Source: Thalassotalea nanhaiensis
Lineage (GTDB): Bacteria; Pseudomonadota; Gammaproteobacteria; Enterobacterales; Alteromonadaceae
Assembly (NCBI RefSeq): GCF_031583575.1
Contig: NZ_CP134146.1
Span: 3,906,001 to 3,970,000, forward strand
Length of the DNA: 64,000 nucleotides
Direction of reading: 5' to 3'
The notes under the pieces are model-generated. The model had not been told where the DNA came from. It made no database searches and saw only the letters and a list, made by a program, of their open reading frames with translations. Within the stretch, counting starts at the first letter, position 1. Every line of letters begins with the position of its first letter. The position numbers and the translations under genes were made by a program. Shown one piece after another: positions 9,304 to 19,343 of the stretch.

Positions 9304-12300
9304 TTAAAAGTTTCCACGTAAGACTAAACGATAGGTAGAGCCGGTCACTCTATATGACGCTAGACGGTTTTCATAAGCATCACCGTCTAGTGGGTTACCA
9401 TCCCAAGAATTGGTATGATAACGATAAGGACGTTCATCCGTTATATTTACCGCTTGAAAACCTAAACTAATGTTCTCAGTAACTTGATAGTTAGCAGCGA
9501 AATCTAACTGGCCGTAGGAATCGTTCCACACCATATCCGTAAGCTCACCCGTTGGGCGATACAATGAATCCGTACGATAGTTGTAGCTCAGACGAATTGA
9601 GTGCTTATCTCTTTCCCAAAAAATACTGCTATTAACGGTATGCTCTGACTGACCAATAAATGGCATAGATACTTCTACTTCTTCACCATCAGCATCTGTT
9701 GCTGCATACGTGGTATCAGAATCTGCATAAGTGTAGTTTACCGATGCCCCAAGCCCTGACCAAATACCAGGTAACATAGTGAACGTTTGCTGATAATTGA
9801 GCTCTACCCCTGAAATTGATGCACTACCACCATTCACTGGTTTTTTCGAATAGTAAGGTTTTATTGGACGGACATCTGGAAATTCATCATCGCCATAATT
9901 ACCTTCATACGGTTCACCACTACCATCAAGCATCACTTCGTCTACTAGTACCGTTCGGCTGTATATAAAGTCTTCAATGTCTTTATGAAATAACCCGGCT
10001 GAAAGAATGCCGCCTTCTTGGAAGTACCACTCTAGTGATAAATCGTACTGCCATGCGGTATACGGATTTAAATAGGTATCGCCTTCGGTACGCTTGGCAC
10101 TGTCAGGATTTCCAGTGTTGACTTTATCGATAGCAAATGGCGCTACTTCAAACGGTGAAGGACGTGCCATTACCCGACCAACAGCAGCATGAGAAAAGAC
10201 TTCTTCGCTTAATTGATAGCGGAAATTCGCACTCGGTAAATATTCAGTATAGTCGTGTTTTTCATCAATCTGACGATACGAGTTAACACAATCTTCCATC
10301 ACAAAATCGTCATCTCGTGTACATACAGTCGCATCTACAGTGCCACCACCATAACCTTGAGTATCTAGTTCTGTGCGCACGGCACGTACACCAATATCAC
10401 CGACTAAAGCGCCATCTAAGGTGTCTACATTAAGTTGTAAATAACCGGCTAAATAAGTCTGCTCTACTTGATAACTTGGACGTAAATCTAGTGTATAAGG
10501 TAGCTGGCTGGTATGGGTTAAGTTAGTACCATGTAGCGCATTGTAACTATCTAAAACCGCATTACCTGTGGCAGCAAAGTCGGTATAAGTCCACTCTGTT
10601 ACTGTACCTTGATAAGGGCCAGAAGATGAGCCTTCGCCGTCAAGGAAATCATCAACAGGAAATGGCGCAATCAGATCATCTTCACCAAGAAGAATATCAC
10701 CCCTAGGTAAGCCTAAATCGTTTTGAGTGTGTACTCTATTTTGTGAATGATAACGGTCGGTTTTACGGTCGGTATATTTAAAACCAAATTCAATTGAGTG
10801 CCAATTGTCTGAATCTAAGAAATACTCAAAATCAACTTGAGCCGTCACTGACTCGTCCTCAAGCTCACGCTCATCGTTCCATACCTGAAAGACATTGGCA
10901 TGTTCAGCCATTGGAGAATAATAGTTAATGCCATCAGCGGTGATATCTGCCAAAGCACCTGCACGTTGGCCAGAGGGTAATGCCGCAAGCTCTTCTGCTG
11001 TCTCTGGATACAAAGGTATAGATTTACCATTATTTAGTGCGTTTGCCCAAATCAACTCAGGTACCTTAGAGTCTTCAGCAATGGAATAGCCACCTAAAGT
11101 GCCGCCACCACCAATATTAAAACGGGCATTTTCTGGGTAAGATTCATCCGTAAGTGAGTAGCCCAAACTTGTATGAATGCGCCAATCATCCAGGACATAA
11201 TCTGCCCCTAAATTCACAACCGTCATTTTAGTTTCTTTTTTAGTTTCTCGCGGCAGCATAGAACGGCTACCTTTAAGGTTAACCGCAGTAATGACAGTTT
11301 GTGAGTTAGGATCTATGTCTGCGGCTAAGTTAGGTCGATTTTGACCACCACCATTAAAGTTACGACGAAACATAGAAAAATCATCTTCAATCTCTAAAGA
11401 TGTATGGGTAACATCTAAATAACTATTAAATTCTTCAGTTGGTTGATATTGCAAAGTAAAGTTGATGCCTTTACGCTCACGTTCTTGATTAGAGTGTTTT
11501 GAATATAGGTGACGCATAAAGTAAGCGCGTTGCGCCGTTTCAGTTAAATCGGCAATATCGACACCTGAGGCGGCGTTACCATAGGCATCAAATACTTCAC
11601 CATTATCAGCGACACGATAAACATTGCCACTGGCATCTTCTGAATATTTACGACCGGCAATATCTTGCTTAAAGTTAGCGGCTCCCCAACCGTATGTTTG
11701 AATAGAATCTTCTCTAACATTACGATTTTCATAGTTCAAGCCTACAGCTAAACCAATCTTATTATCCATAAACTGGTCAATATAATTGAATTGAGCCGAA
11801 GGGTCAGTTTCTTCACTAAATTCATTGTGATTAGCTGTTATAGAGGCATTGAATGATCTTTTTTGTCTATCCAACGGTTTTATGGTTTTCAGGTTAACTT
11901 GTGCGCCTAAACTACCTTCTTCATGTTTGGCACTTGGTGTTTTTATAACATCAATGGCGCTAAGCATATTGGCAGACATCACATTTAAACCAACTGCATC
12001 AGAGCCATTTTGAGTACCAGCATCACCACCACTATTCACTATTTGGCCATTTACAGAAATATTATTTAAATTACCACCCATACCACGAACGCTGATCGTG
12101 GTACCTTCACCACCTTCGCGATTAATAGAAACACCTGTAATACGCTGTAAAGATTCTGCAACATTAGCATCAGCCATTTTACCGATATCTTCAGCAATTA
12201 CGGAATCAACAATATTTTTTGATTCCTTTTTCTTATCTAGGCCTTTTTGTAATGATGCTCGATAACCGGTAACTTCTATTACTTCGGTTTCATCAGTTAC

Positions 12301-12429
12301 GTTAGACTCAACCTCTTTGGTTTCTTCAGCAGCTTGTGCTGTCAGGCTCGTTGCGAATAAGAGTGAACAAAGAGCAGCCGAGACAGCGGTTGCCAATTTA
12401 TTTACTTGGAACTTGGTATTCATAGACAT
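9304..12429 (-). CDS. TonB-dependent outer-membrane receptor for glycan uptake
   Basis: A 1041-residue receptor of the TonB-Xanth-Caul type. It has a signal peptide (residues 1-33, ending AQA), a TonB-box-like VIEVTGYRASL, and a plug domain with IAEDIGKMADANVAESLQRI, SVRGMGGN and GSLGAQVNLKTIKPLD. A 22-strand-like barrel ends in a terminal aromatic residue (LRGNF). GGGGA-like GGGGA/GGGGAT spacing supports the ATG at 12429 (GGGGATTAAC directly before it). There is no SusD homologue nearby, as usual in Gammaproteobacteria. Flanking terminators make it a single-gene unit. By position it should bring sulfated fuco-oligosaccharides across the outer membrane; the ligand is inferred, not seen. Confidence 0.93.
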   Translation of the reverse strand: MSMNTKFQVNKLATAVSAALCSLLFATSLTAQAAEETKEVESNVTDETEVIEVTGYRASLQKGLDKKKESKNIVDSVIAEDIGKMADANVAESLQRITGVSINREGGEGTTISVRGMGGNLNNISVNGQIVNSGGDAGTQNGSDAVGLNVMSANMLSAIDVIKTPSAKHEEGSLGAQVNLKTIKPLDRQKRSFNASITANHNEFSEETDPSAQFNYIDQFMDNKIGLAVGLNYENRNVREDSIQTYGWGAANFKQDIAGRKYSEDASGNVYRVADNGEVFDAYGNAASGVDIADLTETAQRAYFMRHLYSKHSNQERERKGINFTLQYQPTEEFNSYLDVTHTSLEIEDDFSMFRRNFNGGGQNRPNLAADIDPNSQTVITAVNLKGSRSMLPRETKKETKMTVVNLGADYVLDDWRIHTSLGYSLTDESYPENARFNIGGGGTLGGYSIAEDSKVPELIWANALNNGKSIPLYPETAEELAALPSGQRAGALADITADGINYYSPMAEHANVFQVWNDERELEDESVTAQVDFEYFLDSDNWHSIEFGFKYTDRKTDRYHSQNRVHTQNDLGLPRGDILLGEDDLIAPFPVDDFLDGEGSSSGPYQGTVTEWTYTDFAATGNAVLDSYNALHGTNLTHTSQLPYTLDLRPSYQVEQTYLAGYLQLNVDTLDGALVGDIGVRAVRTELDTQGYGGGTVDATVCTRDDDFVMEDCVNSYRQIDEKHDYTEYLPSANFRYQLSEEVFSHAAVGRVMARPSPFEVAPFAIDKVNTGNPDSAKRTEGDTYLNPYTAWQYDLSLEWYFQEGGILSAGLFHKDIEDFIYSRTVLVDEVMLDGSGEPYEGNYGDDEFPDVRPIKPYYSKKPVNGGSASISGVELNYQQTFTMLPGIWSGLGASVNYTYADSDTTYAATDADGEEVEVSMPFIGQSEHTVNSSIFWERDKHSIRLSYNYRTDSLYRPTGELTDMVWNDSYGQLDFAANYQVTENISLGFQAVNITDERPYRYHTNSWDGNPLDGDAYENRLASYRVTGSTYRLVLRGNF

Positions 12430-12562
12430 GTTAATCCCCGATTTGTTTCTTATTGTATGTGAACTTTATGTTAAGTTCTTTTACATATAATAAACACACA
12501 ACATTGGTGATGTCTACAAAATATACGATTTATTTTCGACTTAATGAAATCTTTTATATAAA

Positions 12563-12568
12563 ATTATA
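12563..12568 (-). promoter_or_regulatory. Possible -10 element for the TonB receptor
   Basis: A perfect TATAAT on the minus strand lies about 135 bases upstream of the receptor start and just after the terminator of the preceding unit. No convincing -35 box is visible at the usual distance, so this is only a candidate, and the AT-rich leader offers other possibilities. Confidence 0.3.
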
Positions 12569-12573
12569 CACAA

Positions 12574-12610
12574 AATAAAACCTATCACTTATTAGGTGAT
12601 AGGTTTTATT
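12574..12610 (-). terminator. Terminator after the GH29 gene
   Basis: A perfect 15-bp inverted repeat (AATAAAACCTATCAC against its complement) with loop TTATTA. It lies 57 bases downstream of the fucosidase stop codon on the minus strand. The A/T ends of the stem supply the T-rich tail. It separates the sulfatase-esterase-fucosidase unit from the receptor gene and could work in both directions. Confidence 0.8.
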
Positions 12611-12666
12611 AGCAGTTGAATACAAACTGAAACACTAGTCGTGTTTAAAAAGGGCGTTGCAGGCCT

Positions 12667-14238
12667 TTATAAACTTACTTCTAAGGCATAACCTATGGTT
12701 TGATTAACTAAATTTGGTAATTTTATTGCGACAGCGTCCGAAGCATTTTTCCATGTAACTTCTCCTTCTTGTCCTAACACCTTTATATTTTTAATATCCA
12801 AACCTTTTAAAGATTTTACAGAAATATTGTTAGCTTCTGGTTTTTTAAACGACACAACATATAGCTTGTTTTCTTTTTGGGTAAACCAAAAATCATTTTC
12901 TTTAAAGTCAAACGTCACTTTATTTTCAGAGCGATGCTTAGTGCCCTTCATGCTAATTTTTGTCGGACCTTCGTGGCCAACCTTCCAAGGTTTAGAGTCA
13001 TAAATGGCTTCACCATTAACCGTTAACCACTGACCGACTTGTTTTAAAATATCCGCAGACTCTTTTGGTATAACACCATCGCTATCAGGGCCAACATTTA
13101 GTAAGAAGTTACCGCCTTTACTGACATTGGCAATTAGCCAATAAAGCGTTTCTTTAGGGCTCTTCCAGTCGGTATCGTATGATTTAAACCCCCAAGAATG
13201 GTTTGTGGTTGCAATCCCTTCCCATGTATTGCTGCTTGCTTTATCTGGGATAACATTATCACCCGGAGTACCAATATCTCCAAAGCCATTGCCAATTCGA
13301 GCATTTACTAAAATCTCTGGGTTCGCCTCATACACAGTTTGGTAAAATTCCATACTGTGTTTAGGTGGAATATATATAGGTGTATCAAACCAAATTTGAC
13401 TTAAATCATAGTTAGCTAATAACTCTTTGACCTGTGGCAACGACTTATTCTTTATATAATCGTCGTAGCTTACAGGTGATGGATCGAAGTTGTTAACAAA
13501 TAAAGCGCGTCTTGCTTTTATACCTGGTGCTGGACCATAATCTTTCAAACCACTATCACCACCACTGCGCCAATCTAGTGCATTTGAATAGTAAACACCA
13601 AAATCAAGGCCGGCTTTTTTAGCTGCAATTTCCATTTCTTTTATGGCATCACGACCAAATGGGGTTGCATCAACAATATTAAAGTCACTCACCTTGGAAT
13701 CAAACATCGCAAAACCTTCATGGTGCTTTGAGCCCATAACGATGTATTTCATACCTGCGGCTTTGGCAATAGCCACCCATTCATCGGCATTAAATTTTTG
13801 TGGGTTAAAGTTTTTCGCATGTTTTTCATATTCAGCGCGAGGGATTTCTTTACGGCGCATGATCCATTCAGCAACTCTTGGTCCTGTGCCGCCATCCTCC
13901 ATTTTCTCGCCTTTATAAACACCACCAAAGGTTGAATACAGTCCCCAATGAATAAACATGCCGTACTTATTTTTATTAAATCGGTCTCGGCCTTTTTGTT
14001 TAGCTGCAGAGCTATTCAGCTCTTTCCACTCTTGGGTTAGCGTTTTCATTTCAGTTGAACACGGAATTCCTGAACCTTCAAAGCCGTAAAACTTTTGTTT
14101 TCCAACTTCTGACAAAGCATCATGCGCAGCCAATTCTTCAGCACTGCAACCCTCTGAGTTTTGTTGTCCTGCCATTGATATGAGAGGTAAGCACAATAAT
14201 GCCCCTGCAATAGCATTTGCGATTAATTTTTTATTCAT
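12667..14238 (-). CDS. GH29 alpha-L-fucosidase, secreted/periplasmic
   Basis: An exo-alpha-L-fucosidase of 523 residues with a signal peptide (about 1-23). GH29 landmarks are clear: KYGMFIHWGLYS (91-102), GSKHHEGFAMFDS (169-181), the nucleophile loop QIWFDTP with Asp285, WGFKSYD, and SKGGNFLLNVGPDSDG. It would release L-fucose from the non-reducing ends of desulfated fuco-oligosaccharides by a retaining mechanism. A small beta-sandwich follows the barrel (about 410-523). It is the last gene of the unit that begins with three sulfatases, which fits removal of sulfate before fucose release. The general acid/base cannot be assigned by eye because it varies across GH29. Confidence 0.95.
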   Translation of the reverse strand: MNKKLIANAIAGALLCLPLISMAGQQNSEGCSAEELAAHDALSEVGKQKFYGFEGSGIPCSTEMKTLTQEWKELNSSAAKQKGRDRFNKNKYGMFIHWGLYSTFGGVYKGEKMEDGGTGPRVAEWIMRRKEIPRAEYEKHAKNFNPQKFNADEWVAIAKAAGMKYIVMGSKHHEGFAMFDSKVSDFNIVDATPFGRDAIKEMEIAAKKAGLDFGVYYSNALDWRSGGDSGLKDYGPAPGIKARRALFVNNFDPSPVSYDDYIKNKSLPQVKELLANYDLSQIWFDTPIYIPPKHSMEFYQTVYEANPEILVNARIGNGFGDIGTPGDNVIPDKASSNTWEGIATTNHSWGFKSYDTDWKSPKETLYWLIANVSKGGNFLLNVGPDSDGVIPKESADILKQVGQWLTVNGEAIYDSKPWKVGHEGPTKISMKGTKHRSENKVTFDFKENDFWFTQKENKLYVVSFKKPEANNISVKSLKGLDIKNIKVLGQEGEVTWKNASDAVAIKLPNLVNQTIGYALEVSL

Positions 14239-14282
14239 AATTTTCTCTTGTTTCTGTTTTTATTTTTTGTGTATCAATCAAT

Positions 14283-16175
14283 TTAGATTCTTTCGGCATA
14301 AATAAAGAAAGCAGCTAATGGTTTATCTTTACCTTTCGCGTTTTCATCACTTGTCTGTGAATTACTAAACCAAGCTTTAATATCTACATCTTGCTTATCA
14401 ATTGGTAGCTCAAAGTCAACATAGGTAGCACCTTGAGTAACTTTTTGCACATAAGGCTTACCGTTAATCGTTAAGTGGGCGAATTGTTTCGGGATAACTT
14501 CATTTGCCGGCTTATCGTGATACAAAACCCTAAACTTATATAATCCCTTTTCAGCTGTTTTTACTTTCCAAGGAGAGATTGGATACTTTTTCTCTTTACC
14601 CAACCAGCCCCTTTTCGACCATTTATCATTGCCAAATCCTACGGTATGAGCAACCTGTTGAGTATTCGGGGCTAGCCAATCCATGCTAGTTAATCGTGCA
14701 GGATTTTCATGAGCAGAACCAATAATTGATCGATTCGTCTCTAGTCCGCCTTGAGTATTATGTTGCCACCATTGTTTATATTGCTCAGCCATTTGCTTAG
14801 CAATTTCAGGATGTTTATCAATAATATTATTTGTTTGACCAGGATCGTTCGCTAAGTTAAACAACTCAAAAACGTCTTTATTGCCATCAGCTTTAACATA
14901 ACGCCATTTGCCCTGCATAACAGCAAACGGCCTGTTAGGATCAGGGTTTAAAACACGCTGAGTAGTTACGGTTAAGGTTCTGTCAGGAATTGCTTTACCT
15001 TCTGTCAATGCGCTCTTAAGGCTGATACCGTCTACATCAAGGTTTTCAGTACTTACACCAATTAAGTCTAATAGCGTTGGCAACACATCAAAGTGGGCCG
15101 ACAAGCCATCGACACTGCCCGGTTCAATCAAGCCACCATTTGGCCAAGATAGATAAAATGGTACACGATGGCCACCTTCATATGCTGAGTTTTTAGCGCC
15201 GCGCATATCAAAATTTAACGTCGTTATTTTTTGACCTAATTTTTTCTCAATTAACGCTTTTGTTTCTCCTTGGATTAATTTGGCCGACTTGCCAGCTATG
15301 ACCGAACCATTATCAGTCATGAAAATAAAAATGGTATCGTCGGTAATGCCATTTTTATCCATTGCTTTTTGTAAACGGCCAACGTTTTCATCGACACTGG
15401 TGATCATTGCATAAAATAGAGCTAACTCTTCAGGCAAACCTAATTGGCGATATGGCTCGATATACTCTTCTGGCGCACGAAATGGAGCATGTGGAGCATT
15501 CGTTACTAGATATAAGAAAAATGGCTTGGCTTTATTAGCATTGTTATCGATAAAGTCGATGGCTTCGTCAAACCAAATATCAGTCGCGTAGCCATTGTAT
15601 TTTTTCGGTTCACCATTAAGAAAATAAGTATCGTTAAATTGAGTATTCCCCCAATAATCAGGTGTTTGACCTACGCCGCCACCGCCATGCATTAAGACAT
15701 GTTCAAAACCTTGATCTTGAGGGCGGAACGGGTAGCTATCACCTAAATGCCATTTGCCTACCAGAGCGGTATTATAACCAACCTCTTGTAGAGACTCAGG
15801 TAATGTCTTTATTTCTGTCGGTAACATATGGCGTCCCATCACTGTATGCCACACACCTGAGCGTAAAGAGTATTGTCCGCTCAACAAAGCGGCTCGTGTT
15901 GGTGAACAAGTAGGATCAACATGAAAGTCGGTTAAACGAATACTTTGGTTAGCTATTTGATCCAGTACAGGAGTTTGTACAATTGGGTTTTTATTATGGC
16001 CAAGATCGCCATAGCCCTGATCATCTGTCATCACTATGATGATGTTAGGTTTTTTCTCTTGTTTAGTGGCTAATTGGCTATTTCTATCTTGTTTTTCACT
16101 AGTGCAGGCGGTTAACGCTAGCAGGCCTATTATTGCCCCACACCTTCCAATAGCTTTATTGATATCTTTTAACAT
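14283..16175 (-). CDS. S1-family sulfatase with C-terminal extension, lipoprotein
   Basis: I place the start at ATG 16175 because MLKDINKAIGRCG begins a lipoprotein signal with lipobox LTAC (Cys24). A longer in-frame start at 16271 would overlap the upstream gene by 77 bases and bury that signal. The protein has 630 residues. The active-site signature is C-S-P-T-R with Cys90, in HVDPTCSPTRAALLSGQYSL. The metal block is VMTDDQGYGD, and FMTDNGS completes the site. About 130 residues after the catalytic domain form a beta-rich appendage (WLGKEKKYPISPWKV...). It is a clear paralogue of the sulfatase at 17428-19329, sharing long identical blocks. Probable role: sulfate removal from fucan oligomers. 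Confidence 0.92.
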   Translation of the reverse strand: MLKDINKAIGRCGAIIGLLALTACTSEKQDRNSQLATKQEKKPNIIIVMTDDQGYGDLGHNKNPIVQTPVLDQIANQSIRLTDFHVDPTCSPTRAALLSGQYSLRSGVWHTVMGRHMLPTEIKTLPESLQEVGYNTALVGKWHLGDSYPFRPQDQGFEHVLMHGGGGVGQTPDYWGNTQFNDTYFLNGEPKKYNGYATDIWFDEAIDFIDNNANKAKPFFLYLVTNAPHAPFRAPEEYIEPYRQLGLPEELALFYAMITSVDENVGRLQKAMDKNGITDDTIFIFMTDNGSVIAGKSAKLIQGETKALIEKKLGQKITTLNFDMRGAKNSAYEGGHRVPFYLSWPNGGLIEPGSVDGLSAHFDVLPTLLDLIGVSTENLDVDGISLKSALTEGKAIPDRTLTVTTQRVLNPDPNRPFAVMQGKWRYVKADGNKDVFELFNLANDPGQTNNIIDKHPEIAKQMAEQYKQWWQHNTQGGLETNRSIIGSAHENPARLTSMDWLAPNTQQVAHTVGFGNDKWSKRGWLGKEKKYPISPWKVKTAEKGLYKFRVLYHDKPANEVIPKQFAHLTINGKPYVQKVTQGATYVDFELPIDKQDVDIKAWFSNSQTSDENAKGKDKPLAAFFIYAERI

Positions 16176-16194
16176 TTTAGTCTCTTTGATGTTT

Positions 16195-17409
16195 TTATTG
16201 TTTACGCTCATATAACTCACTACTAAAGAGCAAGTTGTTATGTTCAATATTGAATATCCAGGCTGTTGCACTTGCCGGTAATTTCGAGATTAATAAAGTT
16301 CGCTCGCCTCTACTTTCAATGGTTACAGGCAACTGCTGCCAAACTCTGTTAAATGTATGGCCAACATCGTTACTGTAAAAAAGTACTGCTGAGGTTATTC
16401 TATTTGCTTGCGTAGCATTGCCTTGATGCATATTAGTAGTCACACTGACAACATTATTGACCAACTTATGCTGAGCAAAATTAGGCAACAAGTCGCCGTT
16501 GATAACAGCTTTTGCAAATTCATATTGCTCTTTTGGAGCCCAACCAGCAGGATGGTTATGTTTTAATTTAGGCTGTATGCTCTGCACATGTTGTCCATGT
16601 AATAATTTATAAGTCTTTGCTTGGGCGTCTAACGAAAAGTTGTTTTCTTTTAATCCTGTTAACCAAAAAGTGGGATTTTTAAAGTTAGCAATACGCAATG
16701 CTGGTTCCCAAACAGTTTGATAAGTTCTGTTGTCTTTGAGTGCTTCGCCATAATGATTTTCCAAATCATTAAGAAAGCCACTGCCATAAATTGGAATAGC
16801 AAAAGCAAACCTTTGATCAAAACCAATAACCGTTGAGGTAACAACTCCGCCCCAAGAAATACCTGATAAGCCTATTTGCTCTTGATTTATTTCAGCGAAC
16901 GAGCGTAGTAAATTATGGGCTTTAATTACCGCACTGGATGCATGAAACATCCACTGATCAAATAAAGGATTATCTGCGTCTTCATAAATACCGGCGCGTT
17001 TAGGGCCACTCCACTGATGCTTTTCCCATTTATTTGGTGGGCGTTTATTTATTTGTGTTCCCGTTTGTCCTTCCACAGCAATTGAAATAGCAGCAAAACC
17101 GGCATCATTCCATTTTTTTACCCATTGCTTATACGCACTTCCACCACCACCGTGTACCAATACGATTGCAGGGAAAGGGCCGTCACCCGCTGGCTTATTG
17201 TAATAAGCAAATATCCTGGTGGCCTTTCCTTTATATGGCGAACCTTCGAAATAAAACGACTGAACACCATCGGCTAACACTTGCTGCTGATGAACAATAG
17301 GAGCCTTGTTATTTGAGGCAAGGCTATTAAGTTCATCTATGACCGTATTTGCGGAAGAAGTACCAGCAATTAAAGTCAAACTGAGCAGCAAGTAATGGGC
17401 AAAATTCAT
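16195..17409 (-). CDS. Alpha/beta hydrolase, acetyl-xylan-esterase/dienelactone-hydrolase-like
   Basis: A secreted 404-residue hydrolase with a signal peptide ending near SSA (residue 20). It has the oxyanion-hole block VLVHGGGGSAYKQW (84-96) and nucleophile elbow GISWGG with Ser185, the hallmark of AXE1/DLH-like esterases. Candidate acid and base residues lie in the last third (for example the LKHNHPAGW segment). It sits between the two paralogous sulfatases, with about 18-19 bases to each neighbour. An O-deacetylase for acetylated fucan is the most economical role: natural fucoidans are often acetylated. It could instead be a peptidase-like S9/S15 relative; the fold assignment is firmer than the substrate. 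Confidence 0.75.
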   Translation of the reverse strand: MNFAHYLLLSLTLIAGTSSANTVIDELNSLASNNKAPIVHQQQVLADGVQSFYFEGSPYKGKATRIFAYYNKPAGDGPFPAIVLVHGGGGSAYKQWVKKWNDAGFAAISIAVEGQTGTQINKRPPNKWEKHQWSGPKRAGIYEDADNPLFDQWMFHASSAVIKAHNLLRSFAEINQEQIGLSGISWGGVVTSTVIGFDQRFAFAIPIYGSGFLNDLENHYGEALKDNRTYQTVWEPALRIANFKNPTFWLTGLKENNFSLDAQAKTYKLLHGQHVQSIQPKLKHNHPAGWAPKEQYEFAKAVINGDLLPNFAQHKLVNNVVSVTTNMHQGNATQANRITSAVLFYSNDVGHTFNRVWQQLPVTIESRGERTLLISKLPASATAWIFNIEHNNLLFSSELYERKQ

Positions 17410-17427
17410 TGTATATTTTCTTTAGCT

Positions 17428-19329
17428 TTACTTTTCAACGTACATATAAAATGCCGGTAAGCCTGTGCTTAAACCGCTATCATTGGCTTGGTTATCAAAC
17501 CAAGCACGAACATCTAAATCGCCAGCTTCTAACATAACCTTAAAGTTTACTGACTTAGCTCCTTCAGCAATCGCTAATGTTTCGACCTTGCCGTTTAATT
17601 GCAAATGTGCAAAACGCTTGCCGATCACTTTTTCAGCAGGAATATCATGCAAATAAAGCGTCATACTGTATTGGCCTTTTGCAGCAACCTTTAATGCCCA
17701 TGGTGATATTAAAAATTGATCTTCCTTACCTAGCCAAGCAACGTTACTTTTTTTACCCCATTTATCATCACCAAAGCCTGGCCACCAAGGTACTTGCTCG
17801 GTATTAGGTGATAACCAGTCCATGCCAGTTAAACGAGACGGGTTCTCAAAAGCACTACCAATTACAATGCGAGTCGTTGGTGTCCCTGCGCCCGTTGCAT
17901 GTAACCACCACTGCTCGTAAGCTTTTGCCAGTTCTTTAACTTTTTCAGGGTGTTGAATACTAAGATCATCTTGCTGGCTCGGATCTTCGCTGACATAAAA
18001 TAATTCGATGCCGCCTTCCTCATCACCATGAACGTAACGCCAATTGCCCTGCATAACCGCATATGGTCGGTTAGGATCGGGATGCAATACGCGCTGGTTA
18101 GTTACTATTAGTGTTCTGTCTGGCAAGCTTTTACTGTCACGAAGTGCTGGAGCTAATGAAATACCGTCTGTATCAATAGTGCAGCTATCAATGCCGACAA
18201 AATCAAGTAACGTTGGTAGCACATCAAAATGTGCAGTTAAATCACTAATGTCTCTTGGCTGCCCTAACTCACCATTTGGCCAATGAATGAAAAATGGTAC
18301 ACGATGACCACCTTCATAAGTAGAGCCTTTGCCCTGACGCATAGCACTGTTTAGTGTCGTTAAGCGTTGACCAGTTTTTGCTTCAATCGCAGCAATGGTA
18401 TCTTTATCTAATCGATTAAGTGGTTCGCCATCGCTTTTTGCCGCCATTGATGAACCATTGTCTGTCATAAATATAAAGATGGTATTGTCATCAATATTAC
18501 TGTCTTGCATCGCCACGCGAAGACGAGCCAGATTATCATCGATATTAGTGATCATGCCGTAGAAATTAGCCAAGTCGTCCCCTAAGCCTAAGGCTTTGTA
18601 TGGCTCTATGTATTGCTCGGGTGCACGCCATGGCACATGTGGCGCATTAAGTGACAGGTAAAGGAAGAATGGCGAATCTTTTGTCGCTTCTTGTTTAACA
18701 AAATCTATTGCTTCATCAAACCAAACATCTGTTGCAAAGCCCGGATAAGCCTTTTCTTCGCCATTTAAATAATAGGTATCATCAAATTGCGTATTTCCCC
18801 AATAATCTGGCGCTTGCCCTACACCACCGCCGCCATGCATCAACACATGATCAAAGCCTTGGTCTTGAGGGCGGTACGGGTAGTTTTCACCTAAATGCCA
18901 CTTACCTAACATTGCCGTACGGTAACCATTATCTTTTAAAATTTCGGGCAAGGTATAATGTTGGTCATTTAACATATGACGTCCCATCACGGTATGCCAC
19001 ACGCCTGCTCTAAGTGAGTACTGGCCACTTAACAGTGCCGCACGGGTTGGTGAGCATGTCGGATCTACATGAAAATTTGTTAAACGCTGGCTTTGTGCGG
19101 CTAACTGTTCAAGATTTGGCGTTTTAACGATAGGATTATTGTGCATTGAAAAATCACCATAACCTTGATCGTCTGTCATCACTAAGATGATATTTGGCTT
19201 GTTGTCTTTAACGCCACTTTGGCTTGCTGAAGCTTGTTGTTCTGATTGGCCACAGCCAGTGATAGCAGCGGCACAAAATACCATCATTGCGATCAATTTA
19301 TTTTTTCTTATATTTAATAAAGTTTTCAT
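17428..19329 (-). CDS. S1-family sulfatase with C-terminal extension, lipoprotein
   Basis: The start is ATG 19329: AAGGGA lies 7 bases before it, and a TTG just upstream in frame is unlikely to be used. The protein has 633 residues and a lipoprotein signal with AITGC (Cys26). The formylglycine signature is C-S-P-T-R, Cys92, in the same HVDPTCSPTRAALLSGQYSL block as the sulfatase at 14283-16175. Metal block VMTDDQGYGD and FMTDNGSS are present. The C-terminal extension also matches its paralogue (WLGKEDQFLISPWAL). The pair are products of a gene duplication now separated by the esterase gene, and they may differ in regioselectivity. Confidence 0.92.
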   Translation of the reverse strand: MKTLLNIRKNKLIAMMVFCAAAITGCGQSEQQASASQSGVKDNKPNIILVMTDDQGYGDFSMHNNPIVKTPNLEQLAAQSQRLTNFHVDPTCSPTRAALLSGQYSLRAGVWHTVMGRHMLNDQHYTLPEILKDNGYRTAMLGKWHLGENYPYRPQDQGFDHVLMHGGGGVGQAPDYWGNTQFDDTYYLNGEEKAYPGFATDVWFDEAIDFVKQEATKDSPFFLYLSLNAPHVPWRAPEQYIEPYKALGLGDDLANFYGMITNIDDNLARLRVAMQDSNIDDNTIFIFMTDNGSSMAAKSDGEPLNRLDKDTIAAIEAKTGQRLTTLNSAMRQGKGSTYEGGHRVPFFIHWPNGELGQPRDISDLTAHFDVLPTLLDFVGIDSCTIDTDGISLAPALRDSKSLPDRTLIVTNQRVLHPDPNRPYAVMQGNWRYVHGDEEGGIELFYVSEDPSQQDDLSIQHPEKVKELAKAYEQWWLHATGAGTPTTRIVIGSAFENPSRLTGMDWLSPNTEQVPWWPGFGDDKWGKKSNVAWLGKEDQFLISPWALKVAAKGQYSMTLYLHDIPAEKVIGKRFAHLQLNGKVETLAIAEGAKSVNFKVMLEAGDLDVRAWFDNQANDSGLSTGLPAFYMYVEK

Positions 19330-19343
19330 CAATAATCCCTTAT

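Noticed and set aside
16195-16271. Longer N-terminus for the sulfatase starting at 16271
   Set aside because: It would overlap the esterase gene by 77 bases and hide the lipoprotein signal; ATG 16175 is better.
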